DNA from: Parasegetibacter sp. NRK P23
Lineage (GTDB): Bacteria > Bacteroidota > Bacteroidia > Chitinophagales > Chitinophagaceae
Direction of reading: 5' to 3'
NCBI RefSeq assembly: GCF_023721715.1
Contig: NZ_JAMDLG010000001.1
Span: 181,001 to 245,000, forward strand
Length of the DNA: 64,000 nt
Shown: one piece after another, positions 53,722-61,759 of the stretch
Position numbering within the stretch: position 1 is the first letter of the stretch
Layout: every line of letters begins with the position of its first letter
The notes under the pieces: model-generated
Databases searched by the model: none
What the model was told of the DNA's origin: nothing
The model's input: only the letters and a program-made list of their open reading frames with translations
Made by a program: the position numbers and the translations under genes

Positions 53722-55478
53722 GCAGTATCGATTGGTTCGTACTGGTAGCCACCCTTGCCGCCATCATTCTGTACGGTTTGTACAAAAGCAAGACCACACG
53801 CAACCTCGACGGCTATTTCCTGAGCAACCGGAGTATGCCCTGGTACCTTGTGATGCTCAGCATCATGGGCACACAGGCCAGCGCCATAACTTTTTTATCC
53901 GCGCCCGGACAGGCTTATACCGATGGTATGCGCTTCGTCCAATATTATTTCGGCCTGCCGCTGGCGATGGTGCTTATCGCAGCGTCTTTTGTGCCCGTAT
54001 TCCATAAACTAAAGGTGTTTACCGCGTACGAGTACCTTGAACAGCGCTTCGACCTGAAAACAAGGGCATTCACATCATTCCTGTTTTTGTTGCAGCGCGG
54101 ACTTTCCACCGGCATCAGCATCTATGCACCGGCAATTATCCTTTCCTCTTTATTGGGGTGGAACATTTACTGGACCAATATCGTTATGGGCGGCGTACTG
54201 ATCGTGTACACGATGACTGGTGGGGCAAGGGCCGTAGCCTACACGCAGCAATTACAGTTCCTGATTATTTTCGCGGGTATGTTTTTCGCGGGGTATATGG
54301 TGGTGAAAATGCTGCCCGAAGGCGTGGGGTTTGCCGATGCGCTGCACGTGAGCGGGAAACTGGGTAAACTGAATGTGATCACCTCCGGAACAAAAACCGG
54401 TGGCGGATTCGACTGGAGCGACCGTTACAATATTTGGAGCGGCATCATCGGCGGTTTCTTCCTGGCGCTGTCTTATTTTGGGACCGATCAAAGTCAGGTG
54501 GGCAGGTACCTGACCGCGAAATCACTTGCGGAAAGCAGGACCGGTTTGCTGATGAATGGCCTGGTAAAAGTACCAATGCAGTTCCTGATCTTATTGGTAG
54601 GCGCGCTGGTATTTACTTTTTACCAGTTCTATACGCCGCCGATCTTTTTCAATAAAGTGCAGACGGATAAGGTAGCCGCAGCCCCGGCTTACAAAGATAG
54701 TTTCAACTTGCTGGAGCAAAAACACATCGCGATCGCGGAAGAAAAACAGTCTGCGGTCCGTTTATTTACGGATGCGCTTCACCGTGAAGATTCCGTTCTG
54801 ATGAACCAGACCGCGGGCCAGCTCCGGGTGCTGAACGCACAATCGGATACCGTGCGACAGCAATTTACTTCGATACTCAAAAAAACGCCCGGTGCTGATG
54901 CGAATGATACCAACTACATCTTCCTCCGCTTTGTGATCGACTATTTACCGCAAGGCCTGATTGGCCTGCTCATCGCCGTTATATTTATGGCCGCCTGGGG
55001 CTCCATCGCGGCCGCTTTGAATTCGTTGTCGTCCTCCACAATGGTGGACTTCCACAAAAGGTTTTCCGCGAAGAAAGAACGGCTGGAAGGGGCTGCGCTG
55101 GATGAGAAAGAATACAAATGGTCCAGAAGGTATACGCTTTTCTGGGGCATCTTCTGCATTATCGTGGCGCAGTTCTCCAACAGAATGGGCAGTTTAATCG
55201 AAGCCGTGAACGTGTTGGGGTCGTTGTTTTACGGGGTGATACTCGGTATTTTCCTGGTGGCTTTCTATGTGAAAAAAGTAGGTGGCAACGCGGTATTTAC
55301 CGCCGCGCTTGTGGTGGAAGCGGGTATCATCTGGATGTTCTTTTTTACGAAGTTGGGTTTCCTGTGGCTGAACCTGGTAGGGGCCGTAGCGGTGGTGGCG
55401 CTGGCCTGGATGTTGAGTTTGTTTATGGGGGAGCGGAGAGTTGCTCCGGTGGTTATGAATGATGCTCCATCGCGCTGA
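53718..55478 (+). CDS. Sodium:solute symporter (SSS family)
   Basis: 586 residues, about 13 membrane helices. DGYFLSNRSMPWYLVMLSIM and MGTQASAITFLSAPGQAYTD are the typical SSS start; LALSYFGTDQSQVGRYLTAK is the conserved TM5-loop signature; PQGLIGLLIAVIFMAAWGSI and LNSLSSSTMVDFHKRF hold the sodium-site Ser/Thr residues. A soluble insert of about 100 residues (310-410) between helices is longer than in classical members. The substrate (sugar, amino acid or sialic-acid-like) is not predictable. Its last 26 bp overlap the convergent nuclease gene. Confidence 0.93.
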   Translation: MSSIDWFVLVATLAAIILYGLYKSKTTRNLDGYFLSNRSMPWYLVMLSIMGTQASAITFLSAPGQAYTDGMRFVQYYFGLPLAMVLIAASFVPVFHKLKVFTAYEYLEQRFDLKTRAFTSFLFLLQRGLSTGISIYAPAIILSSLLGWNIYWTNIVMGGVLIVYTMTGGARAVAYTQQLQFLIIFAGMFFAGYMVVKMLPEGVGFADALHVSGKLGKLNVITSGTKTGGGFDWSDRYNIWSGIIGGFFLALSYFGTDQSQVGRYLTAKSLAESRTGLLMNGLVKVPMQFLILLVGALVFTFYQFYTPPIFFNKVQTDKVAAAPAYKDSFNLLEQKHIAIAEEKQSAVRLFTDALHREDSVLMNQTAGQLRVLNAQSDTVRQQFTSILKKTPGADANDTNYIFLRFVIDYLPQGLIGLLIAVIFMAAWGSIAAALNSLSSSTMVDFHKRFSAKKERLEGAALDEKEYKWSRRYTLFWGIFCIIVAQFSNRMGSLIEAVNVLGSLFYGVILGIFLVAFYVKKVGGNAVFTAALVVEAGIIWMFFFTKLGFLWLNLVGAVAVVALAWMLSLFMGERRVAPVVMNDAPSR

Positions 55479-56457
55479 CCTTATTTTTAACTTCCGCAAG
55501 CAGTTGCTGTTCTGTGGGTAAATAAAGCTGGTATTTACTGGCAACGATGGATGCATTCGTTTCAGGAAGCGTGATCTTCACCATTGCATCGTTTTTATCC
55601 GCACACAAAAGGATGCCGATAGTCGCCTGCTCGAAAGGTTGCTTTTCAAACCTGTCAAGATAATTTACATACATCTGTAACTGGCCGATATCCTGGTGTG
55701 TGATTTTATGCGTCTTTATTTCGAAGACCACGAAGCATTGCAGCAAACGGTTATAAAATACAAGGTCCATAAAAAAATCATCTCCGCCGATGTGAATACG
55801 TTTTTGTCTTGCTACAAAGGAGAAACCATTCCCCAGTTCAAGAAGGAATTCCTGTAAGTGTGCGATCAATGCGCCTTCAAGGTCTTTTTCATAATAAGAA
55901 GGAGACTTTTCTAATCCCAGGAACTCAAGTACCATTGGATCTTTGATCACATCAAGCGGGTTGGCAGGCTGTTTTTCCCCCTTTGCCGCGGCCATTACAC
56001 TTTCCTTATCGGTACTCAAAAGCAGCCGTTCATAAAGCTGGCTGTTAATCTGTCTTTCGAGTTGCCTGGATGTCCAGTTGTTCTTTGAAGCTTCGAGTAT
56101 GTAAAACGCTCTTTTCTCTTGATTGTCAATAGGTAACAGCAACTTGTAATGTGTCCAGCTGAATTGCGTCCGCAGTGCGGACGCAATTGGGAAAGTCCTG
56201 TAAAATTGCCTGTAACGTTCCAGTTGACGAACAGTGAAGCCTGTGCCAAATTCTGGTTCCAATTCTTTTGCAAGTGTTCTGATGAGGAATGCGCCATAAT
56301 CCGCACGGTCTTTTCCTTCCTGTTCTTCTTCAAAAATCCGTTTCCCGATGTTCCAGTACATGCTTACCCGGATATGGTCTACTGTACGAACGGCCTGCTC
56401 CCTGCTTTCAAGGATAAGTGATCTGATGGCGGTTACTAAAGTTGGATTCATTTCCAT
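55453..56457 (-). CDS. YhcG/DUF1016-type PDDEXK nuclease
   Basis: 334 residues from ATG 56457 (TTG 56487 and ATG 56451 are alternatives). The N-terminal DUF1016_N region has VSMYWNIGKRIFEEEQEGKD, RYRQFYRTFP and SWTHYKLLLPIDNQEKRAFY. The C-terminal nuclease core has the PDDEXK elements DDFFMDLVFYNRLLQCFVVFEIK (in part: D, then E-x-K) and DIGQLQMYVNYLD. Relatives accompany restriction systems or act in stalled-fork DNA processing; here no restriction gene is near, so it is an orphan. The C-terminus overlaps the symporter gene by 26 bp. Confidence 0.9.
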   Translation of the reverse strand: MEMNPTLVTAIRSLILESREQAVRTVDHIRVSMYWNIGKRIFEEEQEGKDRADYGAFLIRTLAKELEPEFGTGFTVRQLERYRQFYRTFPIASALRTQFSWTHYKLLLPIDNQEKRAFYILEASKNNWTSRQLERQINSQLYERLLLSTDKESVMAAAKGEKQPANPLDVIKDPMVLEFLGLEKSPSYYEKDLEGALIAHLQEFLLELGNGFSFVARQKRIHIGGDDFFMDLVFYNRLLQCFVVFEIKTHKITHQDIGQLQMYVNYLDRFEKQPFEQATIGILLCADKNDAMVKITLPETNASIVASKYQLYLPTEQQLLAEVKNKVSAMEHHS

Positions 56458-56593
56458 ACGATTGTTTTTTATTGATGAATAATACAATACACTGCCGGCA
56501 GGGCCAGTGGTGATGGACCTGAATGGTGATTCAGTAAATAAATTGCTTTATCCGCGCCTGTGGTGGGAGATACACGCGAAAAAGAATGGAAAC

Positions 56594-56622
56594 AAAAATG
56601 CAAGGAATTTCCTTGCATTTTT
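56594..56622. terminator. Terminator after tRNA-Leu(GAG)
   Basis: AAAAATGCAAGG (56594-56605) and CCTTGCATTTTT (56611-56622), perfect 12-bp stem with loop AATTT, A and T runs at both ends. On the minus strand it ends the tRNA transcript. Confidence 0.88.
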
Positions 56623-56629
56623 AATCAAG

Positions 56630-56715
56630 TGCGGCGGAGCAGATTCGAACTGCCACGCCCGGTAAAAGGCGCTACCACCTCAAAGTAGTGCGTCTACCAA
56701 TTTCGCCACCGCCGC
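56630..56715 (-). tRNA. tRNA-Leu (anticodon GAG)
   Basis: Acceptor GCGGCGG/CCGCCGC is perfect, the D-loop is of leucine type (GCGAAATTGGTAGACGC), stem CTACT/GGTAG flanks loop TTGAGGT (anticodon GAG), and there is a long variable arm and T-arm GCAG-TTCGAAT-CTGC. Discriminator A. CCA is not encoded. It reads CUC and CUU codons. Confidence 0.95.
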
Positions 56716-56731
56716 TTTTTTGATGGGAGTG

Positions 56732-56739
56732 CAAATGTA
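56732..56739 (-). promoter_or_regulatory. -7 element of tRNA-Leu(GAG)
   Basis: On the minus strand TACATTTG matches TAnnTTTG and is followed by GCACTCCC, the same extension as at the other two tRNA promoters. No -33 TTG is seen at the usual distance. Confidence 0.6.
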
Positions 56740-56753
56740 TAAAATTTTATAAT

Positions 56754-57941
56754 TCAGCGTGCTTTTCCGGATTTTTTTTCCTGGGAAGCCTGAATGGGCA
56801 TTTCAATCCGGAAGGTGGTGCCCGTGGAAGCATCGCTTTGTTTCACGAAGATGCGCCCGTTGTGGAACTGTTCTACAATGCGTTTGGTTAAACTCAAGCC
56901 CAGTCCCCAGCCTCTTTTTTTTGTGGTGAACCCCGGGGCAAATACTTTTTGCCAGTGCTGGCGCGGAATGCCTTTGCCGCTGTCTCTCACCTCTATAATA
57001 ATATTTCTCCCCTCAGGCAGTAAGGTTACCGTAATATTTCCTTTTCCATCCATGGCGTCAAGCGCGTTCTTCAACAAATTCTCCATCACCCAATCAAAAA
57101 GGGGAGGGGATACTTCGGCGTTCAGCAGGGTATGCTCCGGTGCGCTCACCTCGAACTGCACCTTTCCCGTGGCGCGTTTCCGGATATAGTCTACCATGTT
57201 GTTGACCTGTGCCAACAAATCCGTTTGTTCCAACTGTGGGGTGCTGCCGATCTTCCCGAACCGGTCGCTCACCAGTTTCAGCCGTTCCACATCTTTGGCC
57301 ATTTCCCGGATCATATTGGTATCTGCCGGGGCATCCTTCAGTACTTCCACCCAACCTTCCAGGGAAGATACCGGCGTGCCCAACTGGTGTGCCGTTTCTT
57401 TCGCCATGCCTGCCCATAACTGGTTCTGCACCGAGCGGTTCCTGGTTTGAAGGGAAAGAACGGTAATGAGAATAAAGAGCGCAACGATGAAAAGTTGCAC
57501 AATCGGGTAATATTCCACTTCGGCGAGCAGGAAGGAAGAACCATAATAATACCGGTTCATCTGCGTGGAATCAGAGGGGTTGATCCAGGTGATGGGGTCA
57601 TTGTTGCTCCGGTACTTATTGAGTAAGGATGGAAGGTAATCGGGGCGGGTCCTTACTTTGAAGGTATCAATGTTCACGAAGCTGATGATGCTGTCGCGTT
57701 CATTTGTTTCAATGATGGGAATATCTGTATTGTCTGCGATCACCAGCCCTACCAGTTGGTTGCTGATGCCGGTGGAGTCGTTAATAAGGAGTTTGCCCGC
57801 TTCCACCCATTGCAGCACTTTTGTTCTTTCCCCACCCGCTATTTTCCTGGCCAGGTACTGGGAATACAGGATGGTGCCCGAAACAATGGCAATGGCGATG
57901 ATGGCGAGCCAGGTGCGCCAATTCTGAAGAGTGGATAGCAT
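56754..57941 (-). CDS. Membrane-bound sensor histidine kinase
   Basis: 395 residues. Two membrane helices (about 10-29 and 145-165) enclose a periplasmic sensor part of about 115 residues. The dimerisation and phosphoacceptor helix has His in MAKETAHQLGTPVSSLEGW (about residue 187). The HATPase domain has the N box in ENLLKNALDAMDGKGN, G1 in VRDSGKGIP and G2 in GWGLGLSLTKRIVEQF. It autophosphorylates on sensing an unknown signal. No response regulator is adjacent, so the partner must be elsewhere. HQLGTP in place of HELRTP is common in Bacteroidota kinases of this type. Confidence 0.93.
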   Translation of the reverse strand: MLSTLQNWRTWLAIIAIAIVSGTILYSQYLARKIAGGERTKVLQWVEAGKLLINDSTGISNQLVGLVIADNTDIPIIETNERDSIISFVNIDTFKVRTRPDYLPSLLNKYRSNNDPITWINPSDSTQMNRYYYGSSFLLAEVEYYPIVQLFIVALFILITVLSLQTRNRSVQNQLWAGMAKETAHQLGTPVSSLEGWVEVLKDAPADTNMIREMAKDVERLKLVSDRFGKIGSTPQLEQTDLLAQVNNMVDYIRKRATGKVQFEVSAPEHTLLNAEVSPPLFDWVMENLLKNALDAMDGKGNITVTLLPEGRNIIIEVRDSGKGIPRQHWQKVFAPGFTTKKRGWGLGLSLTKRIVEQFHNGRIFVKQSDASTGTTFRIEMPIQASQEKKSGKAR

Positions 57942-57953
57942 CCGTAAAAATAA

Positions 57954-57961
57954 TAGCTTTG
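57954..57961 (+). promoter_or_regulatory. Possible -7 element of the GT2 gene
   Basis: TAGCTTTG fits TAnnTTTG and is followed by CAC; it lies 31 nt before the TTG start of the glycosyltransferase. No -33 TTG is visible. Confidence 0.45.
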
Positions 57962-57992
57962 CACATCATTTAAAAAACATAACCTGCGCATT

Positions 57993-59018
57993 TTGACGAG
58001 GCAACCATCAGTAGCAGTCGTAATATTGAACTGGAACGGAAAACACCATCTCGAAAAGTTCCTGCCCTTCCTGGAAGCGACAGGTTATCCCAGTATGGAG
58101 CTGATCGTGGCTGACAATGCTTCTTCCGATGCGTCAATAGATTTCCTTCAAGCCAATTATCCGCAGATCAGGCTGATCCGTCTTCCCGAAAACTATGGTT
58201 TCGCGAAAGGGTACAATGAAGCACTGAAACAGGTGGAAGCCGATTATTATGTATTGCTGAATTCCGATGTGGAGGTAACACCCAACTGGCTGGCGCCAAT
58301 GGTCGAATTGCTGGAACAGGATGCGACCATTGCCGCCTGTCAGCCGGTAATCAAGATGTTCGCCGACAAAAACCGGTTCGAATACGCCGGTGCCGCTGGC
58401 GGTTGGATCGATGGACTGGGTTATCCTTTCGCACGTGGACGTGTTTTTGATTACTGTGAAATTGACACCGGACAATACCCCGATTCCGCACCCATTGGCT
58501 GGGCGGGCGGTGCCGCGTTGTTCATCCGTTCAACTGTTTACCGCGAGTCTGGAGGACTGGACCCCATTTTCTTCGCCCACCAGGAGGAGATAGACCTTTG
58601 CTGGCGCATCCAGCTGATGGGTTACCGGATCTATGTTTGCACCGCTTCGGTCGTGTACCATTTGGGCGGAGGCACGCTTCCCAAAGGAAATGAACGCAAG
58701 GTGTACCTGAATTTCAGGAACAACCTCATCATGCTCTGCAAAAACCTGCCTTACCATACGCTGGTGTACAAATTGCCCTTGCGCTTCGTACTGGATGGCA
58801 TTTCCGCCTGGAAATCTTTGTTCGCCGGGCAGCGGGCCTATTTCATCGCCATCGTACAGGCCCACTGGTATGTGGTGCGCTGGATGCTGGGCAGCAAGAA
58901 AGGGAACCTTTTTCCCGTGAAACGCGGCAACCTTACAGCAGGTTGGTACAAGGGAAGCATTGTATATCAACACTTCGTAAAAGGAAAGAAAAAGTTCAGC
59001 GAAATATTTTTCTCGTAA
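57993..59018 (+). CDS. Glycosyltransferase family 2
   Basis: 341 residues from TTG 57993 (no ATG in the first conserved stretch). GT-A fold: VAVVILNWNGKHHLEKFLPF, LIVADNASSDASIDFLQANY, YYVLLNSDVEVTPNWLAPMV with the metal-binding DxD-type NSD, and GWAGGAALFIRSTVYRESGG followed by HQEEIDLCWRIQLMGYRIYV. The pattern is that of rhamnosyltransferase-like GT2 enzymes that build surface polysaccharide; donor and acceptor are not known. It is divergent from the histidine kinase gene. Confidence 0.92.
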   Translation: MTRQPSVAVVILNWNGKHHLEKFLPFLEATGYPSMELIVADNASSDASIDFLQANYPQIRLIRLPENYGFAKGYNEALKQVEADYYVLLNSDVEVTPNWLAPMVELLEQDATIAACQPVIKMFADKNRFEYAGAAGGWIDGLGYPFARGRVFDYCEIDTGQYPDSAPIGWAGGAALFIRSTVYRESGGLDPIFFAHQEEIDLCWRIQLMGYRIYVCTASVVYHLGGGTLPKGNERKVYLNFRNNLIMLCKNLPYHTLVYKLPLRFVLDGISAWKSLFAGQRAYFIAIVQAHWYVVRWMLGSKKGNLFPVKRGNLTAGWYKGSIVYQHFVKGKKKFSEIFFS

Positions 59019-59046
59019 AGGGTGTTCATATTTTGAACGGAACCTT

Positions 59047-59054
59047 TATTTTTG
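59047..59054 (+). promoter_or_regulatory. -7 element of the small membrane protein gene
   Basis: TATTTTTG matches TAnnTTTG, 21 nt before the ATG at 59076. A TTTTGA at 59031 is too close to serve as -33. Confidence 0.5.
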
Positions 59055-59075
59055 CACCGTAATCAAACAAGCACA

Positions 59076-59279
59076 ATGGCACAGGAAATACAAGAACAAC
59101 AGAGCCAGGATATTGCCAGCAACTGGGTGAACTCTTCCGTATTTTTATTTTACCTGAAGGTTTTTTGCATTCTGGCATTCGTGCTAGGTGGTTGCTACTC
59201 ATTGTACCAGCACCGTTACAAGGGAACACCTGATGTGGCAGTGCCAGATAACACGCTGTATACACCAAAGTATAAATAG
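59076..59279 (+). CDS. Small single-pass membrane protein (67 residues)
   Basis: ATG 59076 gives MAQEIQEQQSQDIASNWVNS, then one helix SVFLFYLKVFCILAFVLGGC and a basic/polar tail YSLYQHRYKGTPDVAVPDNT. It has a promoter match just upstream and its own space between the GT2 gene and the tRNA genes. Function not recognised. An upstream frame start at 59052 lies in the promoter and is rejected. Confidence 0.65.
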   Translation: MAQEIQEQQSQDIASNWVNSSVFLFYLKVFCILAFVLGGCYSLYQHRYKGTPDVAVPDNTLYTPKYK

Positions 59280-59304
59280 GTTTGAAAAAAAAGTGCAGGA
59301 AAAA

Positions 59305-59335
59305 TTTTGAATTATTGAAACAAACCTTATCTTTG
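59305..59335 (+). promoter_or_regulatory. Promoter of tRNA-Gly(GCC)
   Basis: TTTTG (59305-59309), 18-nt spacer, TATCTTTG (59328-59335), followed by CACTCCC. This is a complete Bacteroidota promoter, with transcription start expected near 59342. Confidence 0.8.
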
Positions 59336-59373
59336 CACTCCCAAATCATTCAAACACAGTTCTTTATCAGTAT

Positions 59374-59449
<76 letters not shown>

Positions 59450-59451
59450 GG

Positions 59452-59483
59452 ATTCCATCCGCAAAACGGATGGAATTTTTTTT
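59452..59483 (+). terminator. Terminator-like hairpin between tRNA-Gly and tRNA-Leu
   Basis: ATTCCATCCG / CGGATGGAAT (10 bp, loop CAAAA) followed by eight T. It looks like a full intrinsic terminator although another tRNA gene follows 70 nt later on the same strand. Confidence 0.85.
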
Positions 59484-59553
59484 GCGACAAAGTTTTTGAA
59501 GTATTTCATAACTGCATCGCTTAAACGAAGTTTCAGGTCGCAAGACCGGTTAC

Positions 59554-59639
59554 ACCCGGGTGGTGGAATTGGTAGACACGCCGGACTTAAAATCCTGTGG
59601 GCTGCAAGGCCCGTACGGGTTCGACTCCCGTCCCGGGTA
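59554..59639 (+). tRNA. tRNA-Leu (anticodon TAA)
   Basis: Acceptor ACCCGGG/CCCGGGT (5' base A, not the usual G), D-loop TGGAATTGGTAGACAC, anticodon loop CTTAAAA (TAA), long variable arm, T-arm ACGGG-TTCGACT-CCCGT. Discriminator A; CCA not encoded. It reads UUA and UUG codons. No TAnnTTTG promoter was found in the 70-nt gap before it. Confidence 0.93.
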
Positions 59640-59661
59640 CATTCATCTCCTGAAAGGAGAC

Positions 59662-59697
59662 AATAGGAACAGCTTAAAACTGTTCCTATTCTTTTTT
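59662..59697 (+). terminator. Terminator after tRNA-Leu(TAA)
   Basis: AATAGGAACAG (59662-59672), loop CTTAAAA, CTGTTCCTATT (59680-59690), then CTTTTTT. Perfect 11-bp stem. Confidence 0.9.
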
Positions 59698-59834
59698 ACA
59701 GATGTTCCTGCTCTGCGAATCTTACCCTGAAGGCCTTCAAAAGGCGCAAGTATTTCATTGAAGGCAGTAACGCAAAGTGCGGTCTTCCCAATAAATTTAA
59801 TCCATCCTCAAAGTTCCTTTGTTCATGAATTGAG

Positions 59835-60938
59835 TTATCTCTCCTGGTTCTTTTCCATCAGTTTCGCTTTTCTTTTTTTATCCAGGTATTCCCGTATCGG
59901 CATATCGGCCAGCACCATCACCAGGTAAGCCAATACCAGCACGAATATTGTTCCTCCAACAATGATGAAAATAAGGGTTATGCCATCCGGCTGATTATTG
60001 GTATAGTAGTTGCCGAATAGCCATAATACGGCATAGTGTGTCATATACAAAGGGTAGGATATTTTTCCTGAAAACAAACACAGTTTTCTGAATGACTTGT
60101 TTAAAACGGCTCCCGCGCCCAATGTGATCAGCAGTGGAAAATAACACAATACCACCAACAGTTCCGTTAGCCAGCTCCATGATGTGAAGGGTATCAGAAA
60201 AGCCAGGGCGAGCAATACGGCCAGGCCTGCGAAACCCAATTTGTTGCGGATGATCCAGTTGGAACGATGGATAAGAAGACCCGCAAGAAAAGAGTAGGCA
60301 ATCCTTGCAAAGCCATCCAAAAAAGTCGGTCCACTCCATCCACCCAGCAAATTACCGGCGCGGTAGCTAACAAAAGATAACCCGATACCGGCAAGGATAA
60401 CCAGTACCATCAGCGTATTTCGTTTGATTTTACAAAGCACCAGAGCATACGCTATATTGGCCGCATATTCCCAGAACAACGACCAGGATGGAGCATTTAG
60501 CCCGAAAAGGTTGAACCCACGCTCCGCCATTACCGGAAAGGGGATCAGCAGCGCAGAACATACAAACAGAAGGATGATGTTTCCGGCATTGTACAACTCA
60601 GGACTTCCTCCGAAAGGGTCAAACAAAAAAGCCAGCAAGCCCAGCACCGATCCGATCACCACCAATGGATGCAGCCGGATGGCGCGTGCTTTAAAAAACT
60701 CCAGGATGCCCATTCGTTGTATACGGTCGTCATAAGCATATCCGATCACGAAGCCTGAAAGGCAAAAGAAAAAGTCTACGGCCAGGAACCCGTGCGCGAT
60801 AAAGTTCTTACTTAAATCAGGGTGAACCCATTCCATAAAATGAAAGACCACCACCGCCAGGGCGGCCACGCCCCTTAAGCCGTCCAGTATTTCGTAGTGA
60901 GATTTTGATATTGTTATTGTTGTGCCCGCCTGATTCAT
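59835..60938 (-). CDS. Acyltransferase family 3 (OafA/YrhL-type) membrane protein
   Basis: 367 residues from ATG 60938. About ten membrane helices. The family start HYEILDGLRGVAALAVVVFH carries the conserved LDGLRG and the catalytic-type His; VDFFFCLSGFVIGYAYDDRI and the R in FKARAIRLHPL follow. Such enzymes transfer acyl groups (often acetyl) to sugars of surface glycans at the inner membrane. The acceptor is unknown. A TTG at 61040 would add 34 non-family residues and is rejected. It is divergent from the Crp-like regulator gene. Confidence 0.9.
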   Translation of the reverse strand: MNQAGTTITISKSHYEILDGLRGVAALAVVVFHFMEWVHPDLSKNFIAHGFLAVDFFFCLSGFVIGYAYDDRIQRMGILEFFKARAIRLHPLVVIGSVLGLLAFLFDPFGGSPELYNAGNIILLFVCSALLIPFPVMAERGFNLFGLNAPSWSLFWEYAANIAYALVLCKIKRNTLMVLVILAGIGLSFVSYRAGNLLGGWSGPTFLDGFARIAYSFLAGLLIHRSNWIIRNKLGFAGLAVLLALAFLIPFTSWSWLTELLVVLCYFPLLITLGAGAVLNKSFRKLCLFSGKISYPLYMTHYAVLWLFGNYYTNNQPDGITLIFIIVGGTIFVLVLAYLVMVLADMPIREYLDKKRKAKLMEKNQER

Positions 60939-61120
60939 ATTGCAATAATAAGTTGTTTCGGTTGGTGAAAAAGGTTGCCGGGGAATGGTATCGTTTGCGC
61001 AATTTTCAATAAGAATTATTCTTTTACACACCAGTACCAATCCCTAATTTGAAACGCATTCGGATAATCCTTATATCTTCGTAGGTATTTACCCCAGTTT
61101 CCCCCGTTAACCATTTGCTT

Positions 61121-61756
61121 ATGGCAGTTGTAAAAATGAAGAATGCTCCGGTTGCTTTGTTGGATAGCGATAACCGTTGCCATGTAGCAGACTTCATTGC
61201 AAGCCTTTACCCCGTTTCGGACCAATATAAAAAATTGCTGAGCGACAAGATTTTCCTGCGTTCACTAAAGAAAGGAGAGATGCTGGTGAAGAAAGGAGAA
61301 GTGTGTTCTTTTATTTGTTTTATCCGCAGCGGACTGATCCGCGGATTCATTGAGTACAGCAAGGGCGACATCACCACCTGGATCAGTTGCGAAAATGAAC
61401 TCGTTACTTCCATTACCGGCTTCTTTAAAAACCAGCCCGCCAAAGAGAACATCCAGGCCATCGAAAACTGTATCGTTGAATGTATTCACGCAGAGGACCT
61501 CATGTTGTTGTATGAACAATGTCCGGAACAACACATCATCACAAGGCTGGTACTGGAAAATTATTACCAGGACGCGGAAGCAAGAGCCTTTATCGCCCGT
61601 CTTCCCACGGCCATGGAGAAGTACGATGCGCTTTTTCTTTCCGATAGTTACCGGAACATTCTTCAGCGTGCGCCTCTAAAATATATTGCTTCCTTCCTGG
61701 GCATCCGGATCGAAACGCTGAGCAGGCTTCGTCAGCAGAAAAGCCAGGGGAAATAA
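61121..61756 (+). CDS. Crp/Fnr-family transcription regulator
   Basis: 211 residues from ATG 61121. A cNMP-binding-type beta-barrel at about 25-130 (FLRSLKKGEMLVKKGEVCSF; GDITTWISCENELVTSITGF) leads through a dimer helix to a short HTH, RAPLKYIASFLGIRIETLSR. The phosphate-binding cassette of true CRP is not evident, so the ligand may differ or be absent, as is frequent among Bacteroidota members. It ends 3 nt from the convergent esterase gene and is divergent from the acyltransferase, a possible target. Confidence 0.88.
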   Translation: MAVVKMKNAPVALLDSDNRCHVADFIASLYPVSDQYKKLLSDKIFLRSLKKGEMLVKKGEVCSFICFIRSGLIRGFIEYSKGDITTWISCENELVTSITGFFKNQPAKENIQAIENCIVECIHAEDLMLLYEQCPEQHIITRLVLENYYQDAEARAFIARLPTAMEKYDALFLSDSYRNILQRAPLKYIASFLGIRIETLSRLRQQKSQGK

Positions 61757-61759
61757 TGC

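Noticed and set aside
59698..59834. Remnant of a further tRNA or element after the tRNA pair
   Set aside because: Only short chance palindromes such as GAAGGCCTTC occur; no cloverleaf, gene or repeat was supported.
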